This document shows, piece after piece, positions 7,098 to 15,512 of a DNA stretch of 15,547 nt. Location of the stretch: the NCBI GenBank assembly GCA_947165105.1, contig CAMUZC010000034.1, positions 1 to 15,547 of the forward strand, given 5' to 3'. The position numbers and the translations under genes are program-made. The DNA comes from an uncultured Lachnospiraceae bacterium (GTDB lineage: Bacteria; Bacillota_A; Clostridia; TANB77; CAG-508). The notes below the pieces were generated by a model. That model did no database searches, was not told where the DNA came from, and saw nothing but the letters and a program-made list of their open reading frames with translations. Numbering within the stretch: position 1 is the first letter of the stretch; each line of letters begins with the position of its first letter.

Positions 7098-7685
7098 TTA
7101 CAATGTAATAATTTTGTTGAATACAATATCTGCTACCTCGCTTTTACTGAGATTTGTAGTATCTAAATAGAGTTTTGATTCAATACACTCAGCAAATTCA
7201 TCAAATTTTCTTTTGTAGTTAGTTAGAAAATCTTTTTTTGTGAAAGTTACTGGCTCTCCTGAAGCAATTCTTCTTTTGATTGATTCCTCAACGTCTACGT
7301 CGATTATATACAACAAATCTGGAAAAACATTATACTTCTTACCAAACGTTTCCATAAACTCAGTTATATACTTAGAATACTCTGAATCTTTATCATTGTA
7401 CATATTAGCCCAAAAAAGCTGATTATAAAAGCCTCTGTCAAGTAAAATGTAATCTGCATTTGACGTATACTTTATTTCTAAGCTTTTCTGCAATGTTTCC
7501 AATGTGATCCAAAGGTTCTGTTCTATTGAGCCTTTTGGAATTGTCGTAGGAAGAAGTTCCGCGGGTTCCTGCATAATTATTGCGTTAACATCATTGTCTT
7601 TGCACATCTTGTCAATGTTTTTTAACAATGTTGTTTTTCCAGAATTGGGTAATCCTGAAAATTCAACAATTATAGGCCGTTTCAT
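7098..7685 (-). CDS. P-loop kinase-like protein (deoxynucleoside or thymidylate kinase fold)
   Basis: The 195-residue P-loop NTPase begins MKRPIIVEFSGLPNSGKTT with Walker A at 11-18. It then shows MQEPAEL (38-44), like the acidic-Pro motif of nucleoside/nucleotide kinases, LLDRGFYNQLFW (DRG at 83-85, the Asp-Arg motif typical of dNK/TMK folds), and an arginine-rich lid-like segment IKRRIASGEP. These fit a phosphotransferase acting on a nucleoside, nucleotide or small molecule, with no membrane part. AGGAGGCG precedes the ATG at good spacing. It has its own promoter and terminator and no functional link to its neighbours. Close relatives are often annotated only as AAA-family ATP-binding proteins, so the substrate is not assigned. 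Confidence 0.7.
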   Translation of the reverse strand: MKRPIIVEFSGLPNSGKTTLLKNIDKMCKDNDVNAIIMQEPAELLPTTIPKGSIEQNLWITLETLQKSLEIKYTSNADYILLDRGFYNQLFWANMYNDKDSEYSKYITEFMETFGKKYNVFPDLLYIIDVDVEESIKRRIASGEPVTFTKKDFLTNYKRKFDEFAECIESKLYLDTTNLSKSEVADIVFNKIITL

Positions 7686-7718
7686 GAAAACGCCTCCTTT
7701 AAATAATTTTATACTGTG

Positions 7719-7747
7719 AATATATCATATGAATTTTTTTAAGTCTA
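7719..7747 (-). promoter_or_regulatory. Promoter of the kinase-like gene
   Basis: On the minus strand TAGACT (7742-7747), a 17-base spacer and TATATT (7719-7724) make a plausible sigma-A-type promoter 34 bases before the ATG at 7685. Confidence 0.55.
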
Positions 7748-7766
7748 TACTTTTATCGAAATTTGT

Positions 7767-7799
7767 CGAAAAAAGTAAGGGTGAATTATCACCCTTACT
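7767..7799 (-). terminator. Intrinsic terminator of the M41 protease gene
   Basis: AGTAAGGGTGA (7774-7784) pairs perfectly with TCACCCTTACT (7789-7799), an 11-bp stem with a 4-base loop. A T-run follows it on the minus strand. The stop codon (7795-7797) lies inside the stem. Confidence 0.88.
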
Positions 7800-9186
7800 C
7801 TTCATTTTTTTTACTTTGCGAATACTTTTCCCACATATCATAAACTTTGTGCTTAGATAACACTAATTCTTTGAATAATTCTTCAGACAAACTTTTAACA
7901 AATTCCTGATGTTCAAAAATCTGATTTTCTGCATATTTTTCTGATTTTTTTAAGATTTCTCTCTTTTCGTCTTCCAACTGCATTTTTGTTTTTTCAGAAA
8001 TATACTTTTCATCATCTAATATTACATAGTTTTTGCCAATGCTTTCTGAAAAACCATATCTTGTAACCATGTCATTTATCTTTTGCATAGCAGCCTTCAA
8101 ATCAGAAGAGGCACCTGTATTAGATTTAACATTTGGATTCAGTTTTTGTTCCGCAATTCTTCCAGCTAAGCACTCTGAAACTTCTTTAATAAGTAAATCC
8201 TGATTTTTATAATAACTTGCAATCCTTTTCGAACCTTCAAAACTTGTAACACCATTATTGCTTCTTCCAGGAATAATGGATACATATCGAATATCCGAAA
8301 GACTAGAATTTATTAATCTTATTAAAGTATGCCCAGCCTCATGAATTGCAGTATTTTTTAAAGCTTCTTCCGAAGTGTCATCTAAATACTTGAATGAATC
8401 TGGATAAATTAGTTTTGCAATATCCTTTTCTAATTTAGTTTTTTCGCTCTTTTTAGATAGTAAAAATGCATACTCTATAACATTAAGATACGAATTGATA
8501 TTATAACAATTTTCAGTCCAACCAGATTCTATTGCAATAAAAAACAGCAACATATCCCTAGTGTAACTAACATCATATTTTTTTGATAGCTCATCCACTC
8601 TGGGAGCCATCATATCAATTAATAAATCAATGTCTCTTTTTTGTACACAATCAACTACTATGTAAGAGCTTTTTAACTTCTTTTGAAGAATTTCCAAATC
8701 ATTTGGACTTGCCACAGAAAGTTCAAAAATAATTTTAAGGAACTTAATATCGTAATATTTTTTAATTTCATCTAAATATAAATCCATTACATTTAGAGCC
8801 TTATTTATCATTTCCAAGCTTTCAAATTCTGCATACAAAATCAGTGATGCTGAATTATATTCATTGATAAGATTTGAAATTATTTCAAGCATTTTATCAA
8901 CATCTAAATTTACAATTGTCCATATTGGCTTAATATAAACAACTTTCATTGATTCAACGCCTAATAACTTATTCAAATCTTGCTGGATAAAATTCCGCAT
9001 TAATGCAGTTTTTCCACAGCCTTTAGGACCTGCTATTATTACACCATTTTTAGAATCACATTGCAAAATATCGTTTATCAGTTGTAATTCTTCAACAGCA
9101 TAATACTTTTTTCCATCATCCTTCAGCTCTGCATATGGCTTCATAAGATTCTTCCAAAAAAGTTTTTTGTCTTCTGTCTCATTCAT
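7795..9186 (-). CDS. Soluble FtsH-like M41 metalloprotease with degenerate AAA domain
   Basis: A 463-residue protein. The N-terminal half looks like an AAA+ module: Walker A GPKGCGKT at 53-60, a Walker-B-like strand ASLILYAEFE (113-122) with the usual Asp-Glu pair not conserved, and a helical lid region (about 180-255) reminiscent of the Clp AAA-1 lid. No arginine-finger or second-region-of-homology motif is evident. The C-terminal half is an M41 peptidase: zinc motif HEAGH (282-286), SIIPGR...GVTSF, LAGRIAEQ (340-347), NTGASSDLKAA with the likely third zinc ligand D362, and MVTRYGFS. Membrane segments, present in canonical FtsH, are absent. It probably degrades cytosolic proteins, or its ATPase part serves as a regulatory or binding module. 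AAGGAG lies 13 bases before the ATG. Monocistronic, with its own promoter and terminator. Confidence 0.83.
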   Translation of the reverse strand: MNETEDKKLFWKNLMKPYAELKDDGKKYYAVEELQLINDILQCDSKNGVIIAGPKGCGKTALMRNFIQQDLNKLLGVESMKVVYIKPIWTIVNLDVDKMLEIISNLINEYNSASLILYAEFESLEMINKALNVMDLYLDEIKKYYDIKFLKIIFELSVASPNDLEILQKKLKSSYIVVDCVQKRDIDLLIDMMAPRVDELSKKYDVSYTRDMLLFFIAIESGWTENCYNINSYLNVIEYAFLLSKKSEKTKLEKDIAKLIYPDSFKYLDDTSEEALKNTAIHEAGHTLIRLINSSLSDIRYVSIIPGRSNNGVTSFEGSKRIASYYKNQDLLIKEVSECLAGRIAEQKLNPNVKSNTGASSDLKAAMQKINDMVTRYGFSESIGKNYVILDDEKYISEKTKMQLEDEKREILKKSEKYAENQIFEHQEFVKSLSEELFKELVLSKHKVYDMWEKYSQSKKNEE

Positions 9187-9225
9187 CTATGAAAAACTCC
9201 TTTCATGATTATTAATATATATAAA

Positions 9226-9240
9226 CTGGTGCTTGACCAG
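9226..9240. other. Short hairpin in the leader of the protease gene
   Basis: CTGGT and ACCAG form a 5-bp stem with a 5-base loop, midway between the promoter (9261-9289) and the ribosome site of the protease gene. It may be an operator or a leader structure. It matches neither CIRCE nor a complete CtsR site. Confidence 0.35.
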
Positions 9241-9260
9241 AAATTTAGATTTACATAAAT

Positions 9261-9289
9261 ATATTATCACGTTTTTCCATATATTTCAA
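9261..9289 (-). promoter_or_regulatory. Promoter of the M41 protease gene
   Basis: On the minus strand TTGAAA (9284-9289), a 17-base spacer and TAATAT (9261-9266), with TG one base before the -10 box (extended -10). Predicted start near 9254 gives a leader of about 70 bases. The promoter lies just after truB, so the protease is separable from that operon. Confidence 0.7.
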
Positions 9290-9329
9290 GCAATTTGTGC
9301 ATTTTAGACATTCTTCGCTATACTTTTTT

Positions 9330-10208
9330 CTATTCTATTATTATTTTTCTCTTTAATTTTCCATCAACACATATTGCAATTCCTATAAATGAATGATTTT
9401 GATTGTAAATCTTTACAAGATCACCATTATAGTCTTCACCTATCATAACACCATTTAAAAATAAATTAAGTTGTTTTTCGTTTAGAATAACATTTTCTTT
9501 TTGTTTGAAAAAATCTTCTATGCTGATAAGCTTTTCATTTATAAAATCTGCATTTGTAAAATTATCTTTAAGTTCTTGAATTGTAATTGCATCATCAATT
9601 TTAAAATCTCCTACCATCGTTCTTTTCAATTCTTTCATATACCCAACAGTACCTAAAGATTCTGCAATTTTTTCGCATATAGATCTTACATACGTACCTT
9701 TTGAACAATATATTTCAAATGTAAGTAACTTTTCATCATTACTAATATCTAATAATTTCAAATCATAAATTTCAATTTCTCGCTCTGGAATATTCACAGA
9801 TTTTCCACTTCTTGCATACTCGTACAATTTTTTTCCATTTACTTTTATTGCAGAATACATTGGAGGAACCTGCCTCTGCTTACCAATCAATCTTTTTAAA
9901 ACTATTTCCACATTTCTATTGTCTAAGGCATCTTCATCAACCTCTTTTTCCTCAATAACATTTCCTTCAACATCAGCAGTATCAGTCTTAACCCCAAGTT
10001 TAAGAGTTGCCACATACTTTTTATCATGATTAATCAAAAATTGAGAAAGCTCAGTTCCTTTTCCAATAAGAACTGGAAGTACCCCAGTAGCATTAGGATC
10101 CAAAGTACCAGTATGTCCTACTTTTTTACCAAATAACTTCTTCACCTGATGAACAACATCATGAGAAGTGCACCCCTTCTCCTTATTCATAACCAAAATT
10201 CCATCCAT
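9330..10208 (-). CDS. truB: tRNA pseudouridine-55 synthase
   Basis: TruB converts U55 of the tRNA T-loop to pseudouridine. The 292-residue protein has the family motifs: GILVMNKEKGCTSHDVV at the N-terminus, GHTGTLDPNATGVLP with catalytic Asp37, KTDTAD, MYSAIKVNGKKLYEYAR and CSKGTYVRSI. Length is normal and the C-terminal part resembles a short PUA-like region. GAGGTG precedes the ATG. It is the last recognisable gene of the leftward nusA-infB cluster. It follows nrnA, with repeat copy B between them. ribF, often next in this cluster, is absent. No clear terminator was found after the stop at 9330. Confidence 0.97.
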   Translation of the reverse strand: MDGILVMNKEKGCTSHDVVHQVKKLFGKKVGHTGTLDPNATGVLPVLIGKGTELSQFLINHDKKYVATLKLGVKTDTADVEGNVIEEKEVDEDALDNRNVEIVLKRLIGKQRQVPPMYSAIKVNGKKLYEYARSGKSVNIPEREIEIYDLKLLDISNDEKLLTFEIYCSKGTYVRSICEKIAESLGTVGYMKELKRTMVGDFKIDDAITIQELKDNFTNADFINEKLISIEDFFKQKENVILNEKQLNLFLNGVMIGEDYNGDLVKIYNQNHSFIGIAICVDGKLKRKIIIE

Positions 10209-10292
10209 CTTCTAACACCTCACTTTATTTGAAATAAAATAATAAAAAACATATATATATTATTTTCCTAAAACACTATAAATAACAGAGTA

Positions 10293-10451
10293 GTCGAAAT
10301 GTCGAAAAAGGTCGATGAGCTAAATTTATTAATGCGCAGTGAGTGCGCAGTTTGGCGCTCCACACTTATGTCTTTCTTCCAAACTCCCACGCCAGTAAAC
10401 GAACGTAGCATTAATAACATTTAGCTCATCGACCTTTTTCGATATTTCGAC
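10293..10451. repeat. Palindromic intra-operon repeat, copy B
   Basis: A 159-bp imperfect palindrome related to copies A and C. The outer arms (10293-10325 and 10419-10451) pair over 33 positions with one G-U on the plus strand. The inner arm TTATTAATGC/GCATTAATAA is the same as in copy A. The core hairpin is TGCGCA-GTGAG-TGCGCA (loop one base shorter), then TTTGGCG...CGCCAGTAAA. GTCG...CGAC at the outer end replaces GTCC...GGAC of copy A, a paired change. It starts 18 bases past the nrnA stop and ends 84 bases before the truB ATG. Confidence 0.9.
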
Positions 10452-10469
10452 GGCCAATTCCAAAATGCT

Positions 10470-11429
10470 TTATTTCAAATAAGCCTTAACCTCATTCATA
10501 ATTTTATCTTTTACATGTTGTAAATCTCCCTGAATAGTGCATCCCGCAGCACGAGGATGACCTCCTCCACCAAATAGCAATGCAACATCAGAAACATTTA
10601 CATACTCATTAGAACGTAAAGAAACTTTCCATCCTTTACCATTCTTCAACTCTCTAATAAATGCAGAAACTTCAACACCTTCAATACATTTTCCAATATT
10701 AACAATACCTTCGTGATCACCAGTTTCACTATGTACTTTTTCTTCATCTTCAAGAGTTATATATGTAAATGTAGCCTTATTATCATAGAAAAATTCCAAT
10801 CTAGATTCAGCAATTCTTCTTAATTCAAAACTTGTTCTAGTAGTAGTTTCTAAAACTCTTCTATATATTTTTGAAACATTAACACCTTTATTTAATAATT
10901 CAGCTACAAATTCAAATGTTTCAACATTTGTACCTTGGTATTTAAACCCACCTGTATCTGTTATAATACCAGTTAAAATACATGTACCAATTTCCTTTGT
11001 AATTGCCATTTTAAAATACTCTAAAAGTACAATTAATATTTGAGCACAAGCTGGTGAGTCAGGGTTTACATAGTTAATATCACCATACATAGTATTTGTT
11101 CCATGATGATCAATAACTACGCTTGTTTTAGCTTCTTCAAAGTATTTTCCCCAACCATTAAGCATTTTTAATGTTGCAGCATCTACTGAAATTGCTAAAT
11201 CATATTGTTCAACACTACTCTCTTTTTTTATTTCAGCAGCTCCTGGTAAAAACTCAAAACATCTAGAGTACTCAGGAATAATAACATCTACATTTTGCTT
11301 TCCGTAATTTTTCAAAGCATTATACAATGCTAAACTACTTCCAATAGCATCACCATCAGGATTCTCGTGTGTTAATATTACTATTGAATCTGCATTATTT
11401 ATTTGTTCTATAATATTATCTAAAGTCAT
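10470..11429 (-). CDS. nrnA: Bifunctional oligoribonuclease/PAP phosphatase (DHH family)
   Basis: NrnA degrades short RNA oligomers (nanoRNA) and dephosphorylates pAp to AMP, in the cytosol with Mn2+. The 319-residue protein shows the DHH order: HENPDGDAIGSSLA (21-34, DGDA), SVDAA (81-85), VIDHHGTN (DHH at 107-109), a later LTGIITDTGGFK block, and the DHHA1 signature GGGGHPRAAG (287-296). AAGGAAG precedes ATG 11429. Placement between rbfA and truB is common in Firmicutes. It is transcribed with rbfA (67-base gap) and followed by repeat B. Confidence 0.95.
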   Translation of the reverse strand: MTLDNIIEQINNADSIVILTHENPDGDAIGSSLALYNALKNYGKQNVDVIIPEYSRCFEFLPGAAEIKKESSVEQYDLAISVDAATLKMLNGWGKYFEEAKTSVVIDHHGTNTMYGDINYVNPDSPACAQILIVLLEYFKMAITKEIGTCILTGIITDTGGFKYQGTNVETFEFVAELLNKGVNVSKIYRRVLETTTRTSFELRRIAESRLEFFYDNKATFTYITLEDEEKVHSETGDHEGIVNIGKCIEGVEVSAFIRELKNGKGWKVSLRSNEYVNVSDVALLFGGGGHPRAAGCTIQGDLQHVKDKIMNEVKAYLK

Positions 11430-11496
11430 TCCATAACTTCCTTATCTTTGTGAAAATTTAGGTTTTTTTGGTTTTACCTATAAACCCATTTAAAAT

Positions 11497-11841
11497 TTAT
11501 TTTAAATCTTTCAAAATATTATCAATTCTAGCACCATATTCCAAAGAATCATCTATTTCAAAAACTAACTCAGGAGTAATTCTTAAATTAACTTCTTTAG
11601 CTATTCTACTTCTAATAAATCCAGCAGATTCCTTCAAACCAGCCATAGTTTTATCAATGTCTTTAGAATTTAAGATACTAACATACACTTTTGCATATTT
11701 AAAATCAGGAGTAATCTTAACCTTAGTAACACTAAGCATCCCCGTAATATTAGGATTCTTTAATTCATACGCTAAAATGCTACTTAATTCCTTCCTCAAC
11801 TCCTCATTTATCCTATTCAAACGAGCCTCATTCTTAGCCAC
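11497..11841 (-). CDS. rbfA: Ribosome-binding factor A
   Basis: RbfA binds the 30S subunit and assists 16S rRNA maturation. The protein shows the KH-type RbfA pattern: RINEELRKELSSIL, LKNPNITGMLSVTKVKITPDFKYAKVYVS, and RITPELVFEIDDSLEYGARIDNIL at the C-terminus. I prefer GTG 11841 (AKNEARLNR, 114 residues): it follows AAAGGAG with 11 intervening bases, and residues before it are not family-like. A TTG at 11865 would give 122 residues but has no ribosome site. It lies after infB, with repeat C in between, and before nrnA. Confidence 0.93.
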   Translation of the reverse strand: MAKNEARLNRINEELRKELSSILAYELKNPNITGMLSVTKVKITPDFKYAKVYVSILNSKDIDKTMAGLKESAGFIRSRIAKEVNLRITPELVFEIDDSLEYGARIDNILKDLK

Positions 11842-11900
11842 GTCACTCTCATCTCCTTTACTCAAAAATAATTTTTTCTAAAACTCTAAACCGTAGAGTA

Positions 11901-12061
11901 ACCGAAAAATATCGAAAAATATCAACAAGCTAAATTTTTAACGCGCAGTGGAGTGCGCAGCTTGGCGCCCCCACCTAATGTCTTTATAGAAATCACAACG
12001 CCAGCAAACGAACGGAGCGTTAAAACATTTAGCTTGTTGGTGTTTTTCGTTATTTTTCGGT
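11901..12061. repeat. Palindromic intra-operon repeat, copy C
   Basis: A 161-bp imperfect palindrome, the most divergent copy. Outer arms (11901-11935 and 12027-12061) differ strongly from A and B in sequence but still pair, with two U-G pairs and one mismatch. The inner arm TTTTAACGC/GCGTTAAAA replaces the TTATTAATGC/GCATTAATAA of A and B, a paired change. The core is conserved: GCGCA-GTGGAG-TGCGC, TTGGCGCC, CGCCAGCAAACGAACGGAGC. It starts 22 bases past the infB stop and ends about 59 bases before rbfA. CCGTAGAGTA (11891-11900) precedes it as in copy A. Confidence 0.88.
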
Positions 12062-12083
12062 GGTCCACTGCAAGTCGAAAAAA

Positions 12084-15000
12084 TTATCTCTTAACTTCCT
12101 CCATAACGAAAGCCTCAATAATATCATCTTCCTTAATATCGTTATAATCCTCAATTTGAACACCACATTCAAATCCCTTTGTAACTTCTTTAACATCATC
12201 TTTAAAACGTTTCAAAGATGCAAGTTTACCTTCATGAATTACAACGCTATCACGAATAACCCTAACGCCAGCATTTCTCTCAATTCTACCGTCCAATACA
12301 AAGCATCCTGCAATAGTACCAACACTAGAAACTTTAAATGTTTGTCTAACTTGAGCATTACCAATAATTTTTTCTTCATATACTGGATCAAGCATACCTT
12401 TCATGGCAGCTTCAACATCTTCAATTGCTTGATAAATAATAGAATATAATTTAATTTCTACTCCTTCTCTATCAGCTAATTCTTTGGCTGTTCCCACAGG
12501 TCTTACATTAAATCCTATAATAATTGCACCTGCTGCTTTTGCAAGTTGAACATCAGATTCATTAATAGCACCTGGAACAGAGTGTATAACTTTGACCTTG
12601 ACTTCATCATTAGATAATTTCTCAAGTGATTGTTTAACCGCTTCTGCAGAACCTTGAACATCAGCTTTAACAATTAAATTCAATTGTTTCAACTCATCGC
12701 TAGCCATTTTTTCGAATAAATTACTCAAAGTTACTGTACTTGATTTCAACATTTTTTCTCTTTCTTGAGCACGTCTCTTCTCAATTAAATGTTTAGCCAT
12801 TTTTTCGTTTTTAACTTCATAGAATGTATCTCCAGCTTCTGGAACTTCTGTTAATCCCATAATTTCAACAGGAGTTGAAGGACCAGCTTCTCTTACATTT
12901 TGACCTTTATCATTTTTCATTGCTCTAATTCTACCAATTGATGTACCAACAACAACTGTATCACCCACATCTAATGTACCTCTTTGAACTAGTACAGATG
13001 CAATTGGACCTTTAGCTTTATCCAAACGAGCCTCAATTACAACACCTTTAGATTGTTTCTTTGGATTTGCTTTTAATTCTTGCATATCAGCAACTAATAG
13101 TACCATTTCTAATAAAGTATCAAGATTTGTGTGATTTTTAGCAGAGATTGGAACAAATATTGTATCTCCACCCCATTCTTCTGAAACTAATTCATATTGC
13201 ATTAATTCTTGTTTTACTTTATCAACATTAGCTTCTGGTAAATCAATTTTGTTTACTGCTACTATAATTGGAATATTTGCTGCTTTAGCATGATTAATAG
13301 CTTCAACTGTTTGAGGCATTACACCATCATTTGCTGCAACTACCAATATTGCAATATCAGTAATTTGAGCACCTCTGGCTCTCATACTTGTGAAAGCTTC
13401 ATGTCCTGGTGTATCTAAGAAAGTAATTTCTCTACCACTTACATTAACTTTATATGCACCAATATGTTGTGTAATTCCTCCAGCTTCACCTTCAATAACA
13501 TTTGTGCTTCTAATAGCATCTAGCAAAGATGTTTTACCATGGTCAACGTGTCCCATAACTACAACAACTGGTGGTCTTGCTTCTAATTCTTCTTCACTAT
13601 CTTCAGATTCATCAAATAAAATATCTTCTTCATTAACAACTTCTTTTTTGTTAGCTGTAACACCAAATTCTGAAGCAATTAAATATGCTGTATCAAAATC
13701 AACTTCATTATTAATTGTAGCCATTATTCCTAAACCAAATAGTTTTTTAATAACTTCACTACTTGTTTTCTTTAATTCCATTGCTAAATCTTTTACTGTA
13801 ATTTTTTCAGGAATACTAATTTCTTTTAATTCAAAGATTTTTTGTTTAGATTCACCATCTTCAGTTTTGTTTGCTTTCTTTTTGTTCTTTTTAATTCTTC
13901 CACTAGACATATCATAATAATCTAGCATTCCACCATCTTGATCATCAAACATATTTGATAATCCACTTTCTCTTTTTAGTCCTTTTAATTTTCCACCATC
14001 AAAATCTTCAAATCTACCATTTTTCTTTCCTTTTGTAGTTTTCTTATTTCCCTTATTCTCTTCAAACTTGATTTGTTTAGCTTTGTCAATTGATCTGCTA
14101 TTATAATCTCTTTGAGATTCTTTTTCTACAATTTCAGTTGACATGATATCTTTTATGTTCTTGTCAATTCCCTTTTCATCAAGTGGTCTTTTTCCATTTC
14201 TATTGAAATCATTTCTATTATTGTCTCCTCTGTTATTAAAGCCATTTCTTTGAAACTTACCATTTTGATTTCTATTGAATCCATTTTCACCATTATTTCT
14301 TCTGTCTTGATTATTATAACCATTATTGTAATTATTATTTCTATTATTGAAATTTCCATTTCTATCATTTTGGAATCTATTATTTCTATTTCCATCTTGA
14401 TTAAATCTAGTTCTTTCACCTGAATTATTTCTGTCATTATAATTATTTCTATTTTGATTATAATTATCATTTCTTCTGTATCCGTTATTATTTACATATT
14501 CTTTTTTTACTGCTTGCTCCATAGTCTTATTATCAGTTAAATCTGGTTTCTCCTTTTCAAAATTCTTTTGACTTGATATATTTTTTTCTTCAGCTACTTT
14601 TTCTTGTATTTCTATATCTTTTTGAGTATTTTTATTTTCCTCTATTGGTTTTGATTTTTTCTCATCATTGTTAACTTTTACTTCAGAAGTTTGTTTAGTC
14701 TCTTCAACCTTTTTCACAGTTTCTGTCTTTTTTGTTTCATTTTTTTCTTTCTTGTTGTCTTTTATTCCAAATAATTCACTAAATGTCATAGGTTTAGTGG
14801 TTTTATTTCTATAGACAATATTGTAATCTTGATTTTTATTTCTTTCTACAAATCCAACGTCATTTCTGTTAGTTTTAGGTTTTTCTTCAACTTTTTTTGG
14901 TTCATCATTAATAATAACTTCTCTTCTTATAATAACAGGTGTTACATTTTTCTTGTCTGTTTTATTTTTAGAAGATTTATCTGTTTTACTATCTCTTGAT

Positions 15001-15188
15001 TTGCTTTCAGGTTTAGATTCATTATTTTGGCTACCTTTAAAACTATCTTTAATAGACTTGGCTTGCTTTTCATCTACTGAACTTAAGTGACTAGAAACCT
15101 CTATCCCCAAACTATTTGCTTTCTCAATTATTTGTTTACTGGTTAAGCCTAATTCTTTTGCAATTTCATGTATTTTTATCTTACCCAA
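12084..15188 (-). CDS. infB: Translation initiation factor IF-2
   Basis: IF-2 is the GTPase that places initiator fMet-tRNA on the ribosome. From the TTG start the protein has 1034 residues, long for the family. Order: an N-terminal IF2_N helical domain (about 1-50, [14 protein letters not shown]); a charged Lys/Glu stretch; an Asn/Arg/Gly-rich low-complexity segment (about 233-334); a second IF2_N-like domain (about 464-515); and the G domain with GHVDHGKT (546-553), DTPGH (592-596) and NKID (646-649). Domains II, III and the C-terminal fMet-tRNA-binding domain follow. TTG 15188 is chosen because GGGGGTGA lies five bases upstream and [10 protein letters not shown] is family-like. The frame is open to a GTG at 15203, but that lies within or upstream of the ribosome site. 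Confidence 0.97.
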   Translation of the reverse strand: MGKIKIHEIAKELGLTSKQIIEKANSLGIEVSSHLSSVDEKQAKSIKDSFKGSQNNESKPESKSRDSKTDKSSKNKTDKKNVTPVIIRREVIINDEPKKVEEKPKTNRNDVGFVERNKNQDYNIVYRNKTTKPMTFSELFGIKDNKKEKNETKKTETVKKVEETKQTSEVKVNNDEKKSKPIEENKNTQKDIEIQEKVAEEKNISSQKNFEKEKPDLTDNKTMEQAVKKEYVNNNGYRRNDNYNQNRNNYNDRNNSGERTRFNQDGNRNNRFQNDRNGNFNNRNNNYNNGYNNQDRRNNGENGFNRNQNGKFQRNGFNNRGDNNRNDFNRNGKRPLDEKGIDKNIKDIMSTEIVEKESQRDYNSRSIDKAKQIKFEENKGNKKTTKGKKNGRFEDFDGGKLKGLKRESGLSNMFDDQDGGMLDYYDMSSGRIKKNKKKANKTEDGESKQKIFELKEISIPEKITVKDLAMELKKTSSEVIKKLFGLGIMATINNEVDFDTAYLIASEFGVTANKKEVVNEEDILFDESEDSEEELEARPPVVVVMGHVDHGKTSLLDAIRSTNVIEGEAGGITQHIGAYKVNVSGREITFLDTPGHEAFTSMRARGAQITDIAILVVAANDGVMPQTVEAINHAKAANIPIIVAVNKIDLPEANVDKVKQELMQYELVSEEWGGDTIFVPISAKNHTNLDTLLEMVLLVADMQELKANPKKQSKGVVIEARLDKAKGPIASVLVQRGTLDVGDTVVVGTSIGRIRAMKNDKGQNVREAGPSTPVEIMGLTEVPEAGDTFYEVKNEKMAKHLIEKRRAQEREKMLKSSTVTLSNLFEKMASDELKQLNLIVKADVQGSAEAVKQSLEKLSNDEVKVKVIHSVPGAINESDVQLAKAAGAIIIGFNVRPVGTAKELADREGVEIKLYSIIYQAIEDVEAAMKGMLDPVYEEKIIGNAQVRQTFKVSSVGTIAGCFVLDGRIERNAGVRVIRDSVVIHEGKLASLKRFKDDVKEVTKGFECGVQIEDYNDIKEDDIIEAFVMEEVKR

Positions 15189-15232
15189 TAAGTTCACCCC
15201 CACTTATATTTTTTTTATTCTCTTTTGAAAAA

Positions 15233-15493
15233 TTATTTACCACTAATCACACCTCTTAAATTCTCATAGACTTCATTATTAATTTCCATTTTAAAACTTT
15301 TTTCAATCTTCTTATTTTTTATAGCTTTTTCCAAACATTCTATATTATCACATATATATGCGCCTCTACCATTTGCTTTACCTGTTCTATCAATACTTAT
15401 GTTATTTTGATTATCTTTAACTATACGTATAAAATCATTTTTATCTTTTTTTACATTACATCCTATACATGTTCTTTGTGGTATACTTTTCAA
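15233..15493 (-). CDS. rnpM: YlxR/RnpM, RNase P modulator
   Basis: An 86-residue YlxR-family protein. In Bacillus, YlxR (RnpM) binds RNase P RNA and modulates the enzyme. Family pattern is clear: PQRTCIGCNVKKDKNDFIRIV, then D.TGKANGRGAYIC and a C...A.K..KIEKSFK tail. I place the start at TTG 15493 (MKSIPQR), eight bases after AAGGAAG. A GTG at 15502 would overlap that ribosome site. It lies between nusA and infB, as usual. The L7Ae-like ylxQ gene often found between it and infB is missing (45-base gap to the infB start). Confidence 0.95.
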   Translation of the reverse strand: MKSIPQRTCIGCNVKKDKNDFIRIVKDNQNNISIDRTGKANGRGAYICDNIECLEKAIKNKKIEKSFKMEINNEVYENLRGVISGK

Positions 15494-15512
15494 AATATTC
15501 ACTTCCTTTTAA

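Noticed and set aside
9226..9240. CtsR or CIRCE heat-shock operator before the protease gene
   Set aside because: Only a single GGTCAA-like half is visible and the inverted repeat does not match the CIRCE consensus. It is kept only as an unexplained small hairpin.
11468..11881. Rightward 137-codon frame opposite rbfA
   Set aside because: It is a shadow of rbfA on the opposite strand, with no ribosome site. The rbfA protein is clearly recognisable.
12060..12449. Rightward frames opposite the 3' end of infB and repeat C
   Set aside because: They are low-complexity, antisense to infB, and have no start signal or known domain.
13390..13917. Long rightward open frame of 175 codons opposite infB
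   Set aside because: It is antisense to the conserved IF-2 G domain, has no ribosome site or recognisable domain, and its openness follows from the codon use of infB.
14153..14470. Isoleucine/methionine-rich leftward frame inside infB
   Set aside because: It is a frame-shifted reading of the Asn/Arg-rich repeat segment, and its composition is an artefact of AAT/AAC/GAT codons.
14170..14490. Possible CRISPR array or tandem DNA repeat
   Set aside because: The repetition is irregular, has no constant spacer length and lies inside the IF-2 reading frame.
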